From Acetobacter tropicalis (GTDB lineage Bacteria > Pseudomonadota > Alphaproteobacteria > Acetobacterales > Acetobacteraceae): DNA of 40,027 nt. This document shows, piece by piece, positions 24,831 through 33,398 of this stretch. Each line of letters begins with the position of its first letter. The first letter of the stretch is position 1. Both the position numbers and the translations under genes were made by a program. Where the stretch lies: NCBI RefSeq assembly GCF_001580915.1, contig NZ_LHZQ01000195.1, forward strand, positions 1 through 40,027. Reading direction: 5' to 3'. Under the pieces are notes generated by a model. It saw only the letters and a list, made by a program, of their open reading frames with translations, did not search any database and had not been told where the DNA came from.

Positions 24831-25135
24831 TTTTTCGATATCCTAATATTGTATTTTTTCTAAAAGAGCTAGAAGGAATAAGCGGAATCTATTCTTTCTT
24901 TTTTCTAGAATTAGGTTCCCCTGAATATTATTCTTTTTCTCGAAGCAGCCTGCTTTTTCATAACTGAAAATAAGTGACAGGGAAGAAACAGTCTGTAGTG
25001 CTGACCAGAATAATCGTTGGATGGTTGTCGGTGTCAATCCTAACGTTGGATTGGCATAGTAAAAATTTTTCCTGAAAAACATAACATAAATATTAATTAA
25101 ATTTTTTTATTGTAAAGGATAAATGCAGGCTTCTC
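24831..25135. other. AT-rich intergenic region between convergent units
   Basis: About 305 bases. It holds the terminator at 24871-24905 and an inverted repeat CAATCC-N7-GGATTG at 25035-25053. No gene seen. Confidence 0.5.
24871..24905 (+). terminator. Intrinsic terminator of the paaJ unit
   Basis: Arms AGAAGGAATA (24871-24880) and TATTCTTTCT (24890-24899) pair over ten bases with one G-U, with a nine-base loop, and run into TTTTTTC. The AT-rich stem may also serve the convergent porin transcript. Confidence 0.6.
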
Positions 25136-26677
25136 TCAATGTGCTGAAAGGCCCGAGAGGAAGCCCATGTCGATCATCAACTGACCCGCAAGAACGATAC
25201 CATTTGAGCTAATCTTTTTTGCTGCCGGATTATAGTAATTGTCAGGATTAAAAATGTATTGAACACTTGGCTCGAATGCAATTCCGGGAACGATGGAGAT
25301 ATGCCCACTCACCTCCAGGCGCATGATATCCTGGGCACCTAGCCGAGGGTCTCCTCCATTTTGAATACGTGTTCGCTGCTGATAGAGCATTTGGTGCTTT
25401 GAAGCCCGTACGTAGCTGAATTTAATCTGTTCCCGGTCTAAAGTGCGTTTAAAGAGCCCATGATAACTAAAACCTCCTTCTGCAAGTGCTTTGAAGGGAG
25501 CTGCAGGGTCTGCGGCAAAGCCGAGTGCCCCAAACGCATTAAGACCTTCAGGTAATGGGGAAGGGACTGGGTGCTTATGGTCCCGGCGCCAGATGAGCTG
25601 TTGGCCGCGAAATTCGGCACCGGCTCGTCCATAATGTGTTGTATTGGTATAAGGGTCTTTATATTGGGAACTGTTAAAGAAGCCGGATAACTGATACCGG
25701 CCGCCGTAAAGGTGTGAAATTTGAAGCCTTCTATAATTGAAGCCGCCCAGAAGAATATAACCTGAGGCCGTGCGGGTGTCCCAACGCCACCCGTTTCCGT
25801 GTTGGAAATACTGATTCAGATTGGCTTCGAAAGCACCCATCTCAAAACTTATGTCATTAAACATACGTGCAGTGATGTAACTGCCCCATGTTGCATACGG
25901 AGGCGGCAGTATGCCGGCGGATGCCTGCATGATCGGGTCCGTGCAGTTAAGGAAGTTATCGCAGTTATTAAAGAAAAAATACCGCCGAGGATGAGTTCTA
26001 CCAACAGAAAAGTTGACGCGATTATAAAAGAGTTTTTGCTGATACGTCAGCAGTGCCAGCCACCCTCCCGCAATATCATTGTGCTGATCAATGCCTGCAA
26101 AATAACTTCCAACGGCACCAGCCCATGCAGGGCCTGTGGGGTAGCCACCATTTACAGTGGGCCGAGAGAGAATTTCTTCAAAATGAATTTCCCCTCCCTT
26201 GATTCCCATAATTTTCTGAAGATTGGCATCTAGTCCCAACACAATGCCGGTTCCAAGAGAAAAACGGCCAGGACGTGGTCCAATGTCAGGATTTGTCATA
26301 TAGAGCTGGTTGAAAATTGCGTGCGGGGTTAAGCCAAGGTGCGTTAGAAACCGGCCCAGAAATGTTAAAGGTCCTTTTGGTGCCGATGTGCCAGGTGATA
26401 CCAGAAGGGGCGCGCCAGCCAATACTTGAGGAGGCAATTCCGAAGGTACGAATGTAATCGGTCCCTGTACATTGACGTAGCGATCCCGCAATTCTTTGGT
26501 GAGGCGCACCGAATCCCAAAAATGACTGTTGGGTGGAGGAGGCGATGTTATTGTAGCCTGCTCTGCCAGTGCAACGTGAAACAGGGTTGATAGTGCGAGA
26601 CTGACGCATACGAGATTTGCCCGAAACCATGAGAGACGGTGCCATGTACTTACGGATGGTATATAGATGAATTTCAT
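25136..26677 (-). CDS. OprB-family carbohydrate-type porin
   Basis: A 513-residue outer-membrane protein. The signal peptide lies within residues 1-38 (LVCVSLALSTLFHVALA). The mature part has the OprB layout: an early FLGRFLTHLGLTPHAIFNQLYMTNPD segment, GGEIHFEEI, a repeated set of amphipathic strands (SVGRTHPRRYFFFNNCDNF, FEMGAFEANLNQYF, FSYHGLFKRTL) and ...EVSGHISIVPGIAFEPSVQYIFNPD near the end. Such porins import sugars or other small solutes. The ATG at 26677 has an AGAGGAG ribosome site. It lies between the paa and hpa blocks and is preceded on the same strand by a small membrane-protein gene 100 bases away. Its substrate is not known and need not be aromatic. Confidence 0.82.
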   Translation of the reverse strand: MKFIYIPSVSTWHRLSWFRANLVCVSLALSTLFHVALAEQATITSPPPPNSHFWDSVRLTKELRDRYVNVQGPITFVPSELPPQVLAGAPLLVSPGTSAPKGPLTFLGRFLTHLGLTPHAIFNQLYMTNPDIGPRPGRFSLGTGIVLGLDANLQKIMGIKGGEIHFEEILSRPTVNGGYPTGPAWAGAVGSYFAGIDQHNDIAGGWLALLTYQQKLFYNRVNFSVGRTHPRRYFFFNNCDNFLNCTDPIMQASAGILPPPYATWGSYITARMFNDISFEMGAFEANLNQYFQHGNGWRWDTRTASGYILLGGFNYRRLQISHLYGGRYQLSGFFNSSQYKDPYTNTTHYGRAGAEFRGQQLIWRRDHKHPVPSPLPEGLNAFGALGFAADPAAPFKALAEGGFSYHGLFKRTLDREQIKFSYVRASKHQMLYQQRTRIQNGGDPRLGAQDIMRLEVSGHISIVPGIAFEPSVQYIFNPDNYYNPAAKKISSNGIVLAGQLMIDMGFLSGLSAH

Positions 26678-26777
26678 GAAACACTCCTCTCTGACTGAAT
26701 TTTTATTATTATTCAGACAGAAGCGTATGGATCTTTGGCCTGGATAAAAGAGCGTGCGTAGCAGGGGAAAAACTGTT

Positions 26778-27443
26778 TCAAGCGGTGCGTGCTGTGCGAG
26801 AACCGGCCTCCGATGCAAAAGAAAGGATCGCTCCTAGCGCCACACTGAGATAAGCGGCAAAAACAACCCGCCATATATTGGGTAGTAGAAACGTGATGGT
26901 ATGTGCTGGGGTCCAGAAAAAAATAAGACATAAGCCAACAATTTTTGCCCAACGGGCGAACCCGTTGGAACGTAGGTAATCGGTCGGAGCCTTTATGCCC
27001 TCATCCAGCATTCGGTCCGTGATAAAATGGGTTAGCATCATAAAGAAACCGTACCCGGAAAAGATGTTCATCCACGCACTGATAGCGAATGCAGTGAGTG
27101 GTCTAGATAGAGAACTGGTACCAAAAAACTCTCTAACACCTGAATCCATAATCATGAATGACATTGCAATCCAGACGCCAAAGCAGCCCCAAATGAGAGC
27201 CCGCGAAATCAAATGATCCGGGATCCAGTTATCTTGCGTAATTCGGTGCCTCAGGCATTCGCCAAAGGTGGCCAGGAAGAAAAATTTTATATAAGCCAAA
27301 AGGAGCGGATGCCCATGGACATTCAAGACGAGGTATATGATTCCACAGGTAACTAAAATCAGGTAAAAAATGGCTGCGATATCGGACGCTCTGAATCCAA
27401 TGTTTCGCTGTCTAGTGTTGAATGTATTTTCATTATGAGACAT
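26778..27443 (-). CDS. Small multi-pass membrane protein, Mpv17/PMP22-like
   Basis: A 221-residue protein with about five hydrophobic segments: IAAIFYLILVTCGIIYLVL, LLLAYIKFFFLATFGE, ALIWGCFGVWIAMSFMIM, ISAWMNIFSGYGFFMMLTHFITD and FFWTPAHTITFLLPNIWRVVFAAYLSVALGAILSF. The last segment, with W-x-PAH-x-x-x-F-x-LP and R-V-x-x-A, resembles the C-terminal signature of the Mpv17/PMP22 family, better known in eukaryotic organelles and present in some bacteria. Function is unknown; these proteins may form small membrane pores. The ATG at 27443 has an AAGGCGGA ribosome site. It may share a transcript with the porin downstream. Confidence 0.5.
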   Translation of the reverse strand: MSHNENTFNTRQRNIGFRASDIAAIFYLILVTCGIIYLVLNVHGHPLLLAYIKFFFLATFGECLRHRITQDNWIPDHLISRALIWGCFGVWIAMSFMIMDSGVREFFGTSSLSRPLTAFAISAWMNIFSGYGFFMMLTHFITDRMLDEGIKAPTDYLRSNGFARWAKIVGLCLIFFWTPAHTITFLLPNIWRVVFAAYLSVALGAILSFASEAGSRTARTA

Positions 27444-27609
27444 TTTGGTCCGCCTTTTTCTTTTTATATTTAGCGTGACTTTGTAAGATTGAACCCGGAA
27501 AAGGGAGTTGGTGAGCCTTGTGGAGTCATCTCTGGAAACAGAAGACTACCTCCTGTCTGTAAACCAATTTAATTATCATGTTAATTAAAACAACGTATAC
27601 CGTGCCACC

Positions 27610-28515
27610 TCACGCAGGCGTGTTGTCTGGTATGGCTGTCAGCAAGCTGTCTTTGGTGTTTTCTGCCCATTTCCGTCTCCATTCTCGAGGCGCGAGGCCA
27701 GAAAAAGTGTGGAAAAATCGGGAGAAATAAGCGGGGTCAGGAATTCCGACTTCAGCAGCAATCGCCTCGATAGGGCGGATGGTAAATGCAAGAAGCCGTT
27801 TGCTTTCTAGTAGTCTGCGCTCAATAATCAGCCGTTTCAGGTTTTGGCCAAAGGCGGCCTGTGTCGTCGTGTTGATTTGATAGGGCGTTTGACCAAGCGC
27901 GCGTGCGTAATCGGTAATCGACCACGCATAGCGAAAATGCTCCTCTATGAGAGACCGGATTCTGACTGCTGCCGCACTTTCATCGGGAATTCGTGCAGAA
28001 CGGGTCAGGGAAAGTGCTTCACCTAAAATTGCTATAGCAAGACCACGAATAACGCTCTGTGAGGTCTCGGGAGCGGTTCTGTAACGTTCATAACCCGCCT
28101 GCATAAGTGTCAGCATCAGCGGGGTAGGTTTTGGCTGCTCCGGGCCGGCCAGAACCAGCGGTGTGCGGGCGGCAGTGCTTTTAAAGAGGGGGTCGGTATC
28201 AGTATAACTGCTGGCAAGAGAAAACACGATTGCATCAGAGCCCGATGATACAGAAAACCCATGCACGACCCGAGCAGGAATAAAGACAAACATCGGCGCT
28301 TGGAATTCAATTAACCGATCTTCAATGACATACGTGCCTGATCCGTCTGTCCAAAAACACAACTGAAAAATCTGCTCGTGCCTGTGGGCCGGAACGTGGC
28401 CGTTATGGAGGGATTTGCGATCCATAACGTTTTCGACATGCACAAAGCCTATGTCATCAGTTTTTGTGTTGATGCCATATGTCAGAAAGCTCGGAATATC
28501 GGGTTTTTGGGGCAT
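27610..28515 (-). CDS. hpaA: AraC-family regulator, HpaA-like
   Basis: A 301-residue activator. The N-terminal half is a cupin-type sensor domain (VPAHRHEQIFQLCFWTDGSGTYVIEDR, MFVFIPARVVHGFSVSSGSDAIVF). The C-terminal half holds two helix-turn-helix motifs: WSITDYARALGQTPYQINTTTQAAFGQNLKRLI and IEAIAAEVGIPDPAYFSRFFHTFSGLAPREWRR. HpaA and PobR-like proteins have this layout and activate 4-hydroxyphenylacetate or 4-hydroxybenzoate genes. It stands divergent to hpaB with a 97-base gap, the usual position for HpaA. No clear ribosome site precedes the ATG, so its translation may be weak. Confidence 0.75.
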   Translation of the reverse strand: MPQKPDIPSFLTYGINTKTDDIGFVHVENVMDRKSLHNGHVPAHRHEQIFQLCFWTDGSGTYVIEDRLIEFQAPMFVFIPARVVHGFSVSSGSDAIVFSLASSYTDTDPLFKSTAARTPLVLAGPEQPKPTPLMLTLMQAGYERYRTAPETSQSVIRGLAIAILGEALSLTRSARIPDESAAAVRIRSLIEEHFRYAWSITDYARALGQTPYQINTTTQAAFGQNLKRLIIERRLLESKRLLAFTIRPIEAIAAEVGIPDPAYFSRFFHTFSGLAPREWRRKWAENTKDSLLTAIPDNTPA

Positions 28516-28612
28516 TTAAAAAAGTCCAAGTTTTTCTTTGTTTTCTGCATTCTCTCTTAATTTCAGAAAATATACCATCGGTTTCAAGAAGAATAATAAA
28601 GGATGATCGGAA

Positions 28613-30178
28613 ATGGATGATTCCTCAGGGCTATGTGGTGCAGGCGCTAAGCCGTCTACCATCATCAAGCGTCCTTTCACGGGCGCAGAATACCTCGAGT
28701 CACTTCGTGATGGTCGAAACGTCTATATCAATGGAGAACGCATAGACGACGTCACCACGCATCCGGCCATGCGAAATTCGGCGCGCTCAATAGCGCGGCT
28801 GTATGATGCTCTCCACCAGCCAGAACACAGCAAAATCCTGACAACTCAAACAGACACAGGCAATGGCGGCTTTACCCATAAAAGCTTTGTATCGCCTAAG
28901 TCTGTTGAAGATCTTGTGGGCCAACAGCAAGCTATCGCCGGGTGGGCGAGAATGACGTATGGCTGGATGGGCCGAACGGCAGATTACAAGGCTGCGCTGA
29001 CAAATACGTTGGGAGCGAATGCAGAGTGGTATGGTCCTTTCGCTGACAACGCACGGGCATGGTATAAAAAGACACAGGAACAGGTATTGTTCCTTAATCA
29101 CGCAATTGTAAATCCCCCTATTGACCGGCACAAACCAGCCGAAGAGGTCAAGGATGTTTTTGTCCATATTACAAAAGAGACGGACGCAGGCATTTATGTG
29201 TCCGGCGCAAAGGTTGTCGCAACGTCGTCTGCCCTGACCCACTACAATCTTCTGGCTCAAAGCTCTGCAACAGTAACAGAAGATCCATCAATGTCTGTCA
29301 CATTCATCGCCCCGATGAATGCCCCCGGCATTAAAATGATCTGCCGCACGTCTTATGAAGAGACAGCGAACACGGTCTCCTCCCCGTTCGATTACCCGCT
29401 TTCCTCGCGGTTTGATGAAAATGACGCCATCCTGGTGCTGGATAATGTTTTTGTGCCGTGGGAGGACGTTCTCATTCTGCGGGATGCAAAGAAAATCCTG
29501 TCTTTCCCCATAGGCTCGGGCTTTATGCAGGGGTATTGCTTCCAAGGGTGCACGCGTTTTGCGGTCAAGCTGGACTTTCTGGCTGGCGTTCTTGCCAAAG
29601 CGCTTCGCTGCACGGGTGGAGATGCCTTTCGCGGCAATCAGGCGGCATTGGGTGAGGTGATTGGGTTGCGTCATCTTTTCTGGTCGCTTTCCAATGCCAT
29701 GGCGCGCGCACCGCAGCAGTGGCACAATGGTGCGGTGCTTCCCAACCTTGAAGCTGCGTTGACCTATCGCGCCTTTATGTCAGATGCCTACCCGCGGGTG
29801 ATAGACCTTGTGCGTCGCTGTGTGGCTTCGGGGCTTATTTATTTGCCGTCTTCGGTCAAGGATTTCGCTAACCCGGAGATAGACGGTTATCTTGCGCAGT
29901 ATGTTCGTGGTTCAAACGGCATCAGCCACAAGGACCGGATCAAAATCATGAAACTGTTGTGGGATGCAACGGGCACAGAGTTCGGCGGGCGGCACGCACT
30001 TTATGAGCTGAATTATGCAGGCAGTCCGGAGGATGTGCGCTTGCAAATTCTCAAAGGAGCAGAACGAGGCACGGTGCTGCGTCAAATGGAAGAACTCGTT
30101 GATAGCTGTTTGAACGATTATGATGAAAATGGTTGGACTGGTGACACATGGCTGTCTCCGGCGAAAGCTGCGGAGTGA
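28613..30178 (+). CDS. hpaB: 4-Hydroxyphenylacetate 3-monooxygenase, oxygenase component HpaB
   Basis: A 521-residue FADH2-using monooxygenase that hydroxylates 4-hydroxyphenylacetate to homoprotocatechuate. Recognisable parts are GAEYLESLRDGRNVYINGERIDDVTTHPAMRNSARSIARLYDAL, WARMTYGWMGRTADYKAAL, ITKETDAGIYVSGAKVVATSSALTHYNLLA, SRFDENDAILVLDNVFVPWEDVLILRD and GTEFGGRHALYELNYAGSPEDVRLQ. The length matches the family. The ATG at 28613 follows AAAGGA eight bases upstream. It is the first gene of a two-gene unit with hpaC. Confidence 0.94.
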   Translation: MDDSSGLCGAGAKPSTIIKRPFTGAEYLESLRDGRNVYINGERIDDVTTHPAMRNSARSIARLYDALHQPEHSKILTTQTDTGNGGFTHKSFVSPKSVEDLVGQQQAIAGWARMTYGWMGRTADYKAALTNTLGANAEWYGPFADNARAWYKKTQEQVLFLNHAIVNPPIDRHKPAEEVKDVFVHITKETDAGIYVSGAKVVATSSALTHYNLLAQSSATVTEDPSMSVTFIAPMNAPGIKMICRTSYEETANTVSSPFDYPLSSRFDENDAILVLDNVFVPWEDVLILRDAKKILSFPIGSGFMQGYCFQGCTRFAVKLDFLAGVLAKALRCTGGDAFRGNQAALGEVIGLRHLFWSLSNAMARAPQQWHNGAVLPNLEAALTYRAFMSDAYPRVIDLVRRCVASGLIYLPSSVKDFANPEIDGYLAQYVRGSNGISHKDRIKIMKLLWDATGTEFGGRHALYELNYAGSPEDVRLQILKGAERGTVLRQMEELVDSCLNDYDENGWTGDTWLSPAKAAE

Positions 30179-30186
30179 GGTGTGAT

Positions 30187-30726
30187 ATGACCACTACACT
30201 TAAGCAACAGGTAGCGTTGCCCGATCTTGGAGCTGTTCAGCTTGAGTTTCGTGCGGCGATGGCGAGGGTCGGGGCATCTGTAAACGTCATTTCCTCTGCT
30301 GGGGAAGGGGGGCGGGGCGGATTTACCGCAACGGCCATGTGCTCGGTGACGGACACTCCGCCAACCCTGCTTGTCTGCATGAACTCGCGGTCCAGCCAAT
30401 GTGATCTTTTTCTTCGGAATGGCGTTTTCTGTGTGAATGTTCTCAGCCATGATCATGTTGATCTGGCGGAATATTTTGCCGGGAAGGTCACTGATATGAA
30501 CGAGCGCTATGCGTCCGGTATGTGGGAGTGCCTGCCGTCCGGGAATCACGCACTGGCGGATGCGATTGCCTCGTTCGATTGCAAGATTACGGCGCATCAC
30601 GTTGTTGGAACACATTATGTGCTCTTTGGGGAAGTCCAGAGTATTCGACGTTCAACAGTAGGGCATCCGCTTTTGTATCTTGACCGAGCCTTTGTTGGCG
30701 CGACTGCCGGGATTGTATCGAACTGA
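30187..30726 (+). CDS. hpaC: 4-Hydroxyphenylacetate 3-monooxygenase, flavin reductase HpaC
   Basis: A 179-residue flavin reductase supplying FADH2 to HpaB. The flavin_reduct domain shows FRAAMARVGASVNVISSAGEGGRGGFTATAMCSVTDTPPTLLVCMNSRS, FCVNVLSHDH, and the C-terminal GTHYVLFGEVQSIRRSTVGHPLLYLDRAFVGA. The ATG at 30187 begins eight bases after the hpaB stop and has GAGGTG upstream; the in-frame upstream extension overlaps hpaB and is not used. It ends seven bases from the convergent hpaR gene. Confidence 0.93.
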   Translation: MTTTLKQQVALPDLGAVQLEFRAAMARVGASVNVISSAGEGGRGGFTATAMCSVTDTPPTLLVCMNSRSSQCDLFLRNGVFCVNVLSHDHVDLAEYFAGKVTDMNERYASGMWECLPSGNHALADAIASFDCKITAHHVVGTHYVLFGEVQSIRRSTVGHPLLYLDRAFVGATAGIVSN

Positions 30727-30733
30727 ACGTTTC

Positions 30734-31222
30734 TCAAAATTGAGCAAAATCATCCAGGAGTTCAAGAAGAAGCGCTATTTTTCTTTTTCCAAAATATGTT
30801 TCTATTTCTTTGTAAATCTTTACCCTGTCAGGGTAGATTTTTTGGAAAGAGGTCTCGCCGAGGGATGTCAGCCTGAAGAGATAACGCCGACGGTCTGACG
30901 CGCACTGGACCCGCGTCACCAGATCACGTGCTTCCAGATTGGCAAGGATACGTGTCAGGCTGGGGGGCAGGATGAAGGCTTTTTCTGCAAGTTGCGCTGC
31001 ATCGAGTGTGGAGTGCTCGTTCAGAAGTCTGATAACGCGCCACTGCTGGGATGTGAAATCGTGTTCAGCAAGCATGGGACGAAAGCGGGACATAAGCGCT
31101 TCTCTCGCCCTCAGCAGAGCAATAGGTAAAGCCTTTGTTGCTTCGTGAGGTAATTCGGACGGATTGGCGCGTGAGGCGGAGTGCGAGTCCTGCGTTGGTG
31201 GTGGCCGCTTTGGGATAGTCAT
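30734..31222 (-). CDS. hpaR: MarR-family repressor HpaR
   Basis: A 162-residue MarR protein. It follows E. coli HpaR: ALPIALLRAREALMSRFRPMLAEHDFTSQQWRVIRLLNEHSTLDAAQLAEKAFILPPSLTRILANLEARDLVTR, then DRRRYLFRLTSLG in the wing. HpaR represses the meta-cleavage operon and is released by 4-hydroxyphenylacetate-type effectors. The gene is convergent with hpaC and divergent from hpaF; a palindrome in the 151-base gap before hpaF is a likely binding site. The ATG at 31222 has AAGGTG upstream. Confidence 0.9.
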   Translation of the reverse strand: MTIPKRPPPTQDSHSASRANPSELPHEATKALPIALLRAREALMSRFRPMLAEHDFTSQQWRVIRLLNEHSTLDAAQLAEKAFILPPSLTRILANLEARDLVTRVQCASDRRRYLFRLTSLGETSFQKIYPDRVKIYKEIETYFGKRKIALLLELLDDFAQF

Positions 31223-31328
31223 ATTTCACCTTGGGCTGAAAAGGTTATCGAGAGGATATCACGAAATATGGAACGAGGAAGCGTAACGTGAATGTGAGAC
31301 CTCAAATTAACTGACATGCCGCTATAAC

Positions 31329-31342
31329 ATTAACAAGTTAAG
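31329..31342. promoter_or_regulatory. Candidate HpaR operator
   Basis: The palindrome TTAAC-AA-GTTAA (31330-31341) lies between divergent hpaR and hpaF, about 32 bases before the hpaF start. A related half, AAATTAACTGAC, is near 31304. AT-rich palindromes of this size are typical MarR-family sites. Confidence 0.5.
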
Positions 31343-31373
31343 TAAATGTGCTGACTGAGGTGGGAGGATTCCC

Positions 31374-31760
31374 GTGCCGCACTTATCTCTTGAATATTCT
31401 GCAAATCTACGAGGAAAGGTCGATTTTACAGAATTATGTCTCAAACTTCGGGATGCAGTCCTAGGAACCGGGCTTTTTGAAATAGGCGCCATCCGCGTCA
31501 GGGCTTTTGAAGCATCGGCATGGGCGGTTGCGGATGCCCTTCCGGAGAATGGGTTTGTCGATATGTCTTTCCGAATTGGGAAGGGCCGGTCTCAAGAAGA
31601 AAAAAAGCAGGCAGGAGAAGCTATTTTTTTCACTGCTACGAATGCGATGTCCGGTTTATTGGAAACGCAAAATTTCGCTCTTTCACTAGAGATACGAGAA
31701 ATAGAATCAACGCTGAGCTGGAAGAAAAATGCCATGCATGATCGGCTAAGAAAACAGTAA
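31374..31760 (+). CDS. hpaF: 5-Carboxymethyl-2-hydroxymuconate delta-isomerase HpaF
   Basis: A 128-residue tautomerase-superfamily protein. It begins MPH, placing the catalytic Pro directly after Met as required for the amino-terminal proline base. The body aligns with E. coli HpaF (126 residues): LGTGLFEIGAIRVRAFEASAWAVADALPENGFVDMSFRIGKGRSQEEKKQAGEAIFF and the end LSLEIREIESTLSWKKNAMHDRL. It isomerises the ring-cleavage product after oxidation. The start is a GTG at 31374 with a strong GGGAGG seven bases upstream. It is the first gene of the long rightward hpa unit. Confidence 0.9.
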   Translation: MPHLSLEYSANLRGKVDFTELCLKLRDAVLGTGLFEIGAIRVRAFEASAWAVADALPENGFVDMSFRIGKGRSQEEKKQAGEAIFFTATNAMSGLLETQNFALSLEIREIESTLSWKKNAMHDRLRKQ

Positions 31761-31806
31761 AAACAGAACAAAAACGAAAGCCGAAAGCTTGAAAAGGATG
31801 AGGTAA

Positions 31807-33321
31807 ATGTCAACTTTAGAAGAAAATGCAAGAAAGGCGAGTGAATACATTACACGTATCCGCGAAAAAGGTGTTCTCAACCGTATTGGTGGGAGGGAAT
31901 GCCCCGCGATCAGTGGCGAGGTTTTTGAAACACTATCGCCAATTGATCTCAAATCGCTGGCGTCCGTTGCGAAAGGTGATGCGCGAGACATTGATCAGGC
32001 AGCAAAAGCTGCGAAAGCGGCTCAACCTGCGTGGGCTGCATTGAGTGGGACGAAACGTCGGGAGATTTTGCACACTATCGCTGATGCCATTGAAGCGCGT
32101 GCCGAAGAAATTGCATTTCTGGAATGCCTAGATACAGGTCAGTCGCTGCGGTTCATGTCAAAAGCGGCGCTTCGCGGTGCCGAAAATTTCCGGTATTTTG
32201 CAGACAAGGCACCTTCTGCCCGTAACGGACTTTCTCTCCCCACAGGCGGACAGGCCAATATAACCACACGTAATCCTGTAGGGCCGGTGGGTGTTATCAC
32301 TCCGTGGAACACGCCTTTTATGCTCTCAACGTGGAAGATCGCACCCGCTTTGGCCGCGGGGTGCACGGTTGTTCACAAACCTGCCGAGTTTTCACCCATC
32401 ACGGCATCGGTTCTGGTGGAGATTGCTGAGAAAGCCGGACTGCCCCCCGGCGTGTGGAATCTTGTGAATGGCTTTGGAGAAGACGCTGGCGCGGAACTGA
32501 CACGACACCCGGATATCAAGGCGATCGCCTTTGTTGGGGAAAGTGGAACTGGTTCGCTGATCATGAAGCAGGCAGCGGATACTCTGAAGCGTTTTCATTT
32601 TGAACTCGGCGGGAAAAATCCAATTATTGTCTTTGCTGATGCGGATTTGGAACGTGCAGCAGATGCGGCTTTGTTCATGATTTACTCTCTCAATGGGGAG
32701 CGGTGTACTTCATCTTCACGTCTTCTGGTGGAGGCAAGCATCTATGACAAGTTTACCGCTGCTCTTGCCGAGCGTGTAAAGACCATAAAAGTAGGGCATC
32801 CGTTAGATCCAGACACGGTTGTCGGTCCGCTTATTCATCCTGTTCATGAAAAGAAAGTTCTTGAATATATCGATATCGGTAAGGAAGAAGGTGCCACGAT
32901 AGTTGCCGGTGGTGGAAAGGCCGATGGTCCTGGTGGTGGATGTTATGTTGCCCCTACACTTTTCACACATGCGACCAATAATATGCGCATTGCGCAGGAA
33001 GAAATCTTTGGCCCAGTTCTGACCGCAATTCCCTTCAAATCGGAAGAGGAGGCTGTTCTTCTGGCGAATGATACCCAGTACGGACTTGCCGCTTATCTTT
33101 GGACTTCAGATGTTACCAGATCCTTCCGTGTTTCGGACAAGCTTGAAGCTGGCATGATCTGGGTGAATTCAGAGAATGTGCGGCACCTCGATACACCGTT
33201 TGGCGGTGTCAAAGCCTCCGGCATAGGCCGCGATGGCGGAGACTGGTCATTCGATTTTTATATGGAAACCAAGAATGTTTCCTTTGCAACAGGCGTCCAC
33301 ACTATTCCGAAACTGGCCTGA
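31807..33321 (+). CDS. hpaE: 5-Carboxymethyl-2-hydroxymuconate semialdehyde dehydrogenase HpaE
   Basis: A 504-residue aldehyde dehydrogenase that oxidises the semialdehyde formed by ring cleavage. The catalytic residues are Glu266 (HFELGGKNP) and Cys300 (SLNGERCTSSSRLLVE), with PWNTPFMLSTWKIAPALAAGCTVVHKPAEFSP in the cofactor domain, the pattern of HpaE. The end LEAGMIWVNSENVRHLDTPFGGVKASGIGRDGG agrees. The ATG at 31807 has AAGGATGAGG upstream. A hairpin GGCCT-GAC-AGGCC spans its stop codon, and 77 bases separate it from hpaD, longer than the other gaps in this unit. Confidence 0.92.
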   Translation: MSTLEENARKASEYITRIREKGVLNRIGGRECPAISGEVFETLSPIDLKSLASVAKGDARDIDQAAKAAKAAQPAWAALSGTKRREILHTIADAIEARAEEIAFLECLDTGQSLRFMSKAALRGAENFRYFADKAPSARNGLSLPTGGQANITTRNPVGPVGVITPWNTPFMLSTWKIAPALAAGCTVVHKPAEFSPITASVLVEIAEKAGLPPGVWNLVNGFGEDAGAELTRHPDIKAIAFVGESGTGSLIMKQAADTLKRFHFELGGKNPIIVFADADLERAADAALFMIYSLNGERCTSSSRLLVEASIYDKFTAALAERVKTIKVGHPLDPDTVVGPLIHPVHEKKVLEYIDIGKEEGATIVAGGGKADGPGGGCYVAPTLFTHATNNMRIAQEEIFGPVLTAIPFKSEEEAVLLANDTQYGLAAYLWTSDVTRSFRVSDKLEAGMIWVNSENVRHLDTPFGGVKASGIGRDGGDWSFDFYMETKNVSFATGVHTIPKLA

Positions 33322-33327
33322 CAGGCC
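33315..33327 (+). promoter_or_regulatory. Hairpin on the hpaE stop codon
   Basis: GGCCT (33315-33319), GAC, AGGCC (33323-33327): the TGA stop is split between arm and loop. No T-run follows, so it is more likely an mRNA-processing or stability element inside the operon. A second hairpin, CTGAC-N6-GTCAG, stands at 33362-33377. Confidence 0.4.
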
Positions 33328-33398
33328 GGGTTCTCGGACTTCATAAAAATAAAAATCGTACCTGACAGGGCCGTCAGACAAACGAGTGGAGAATAAGA

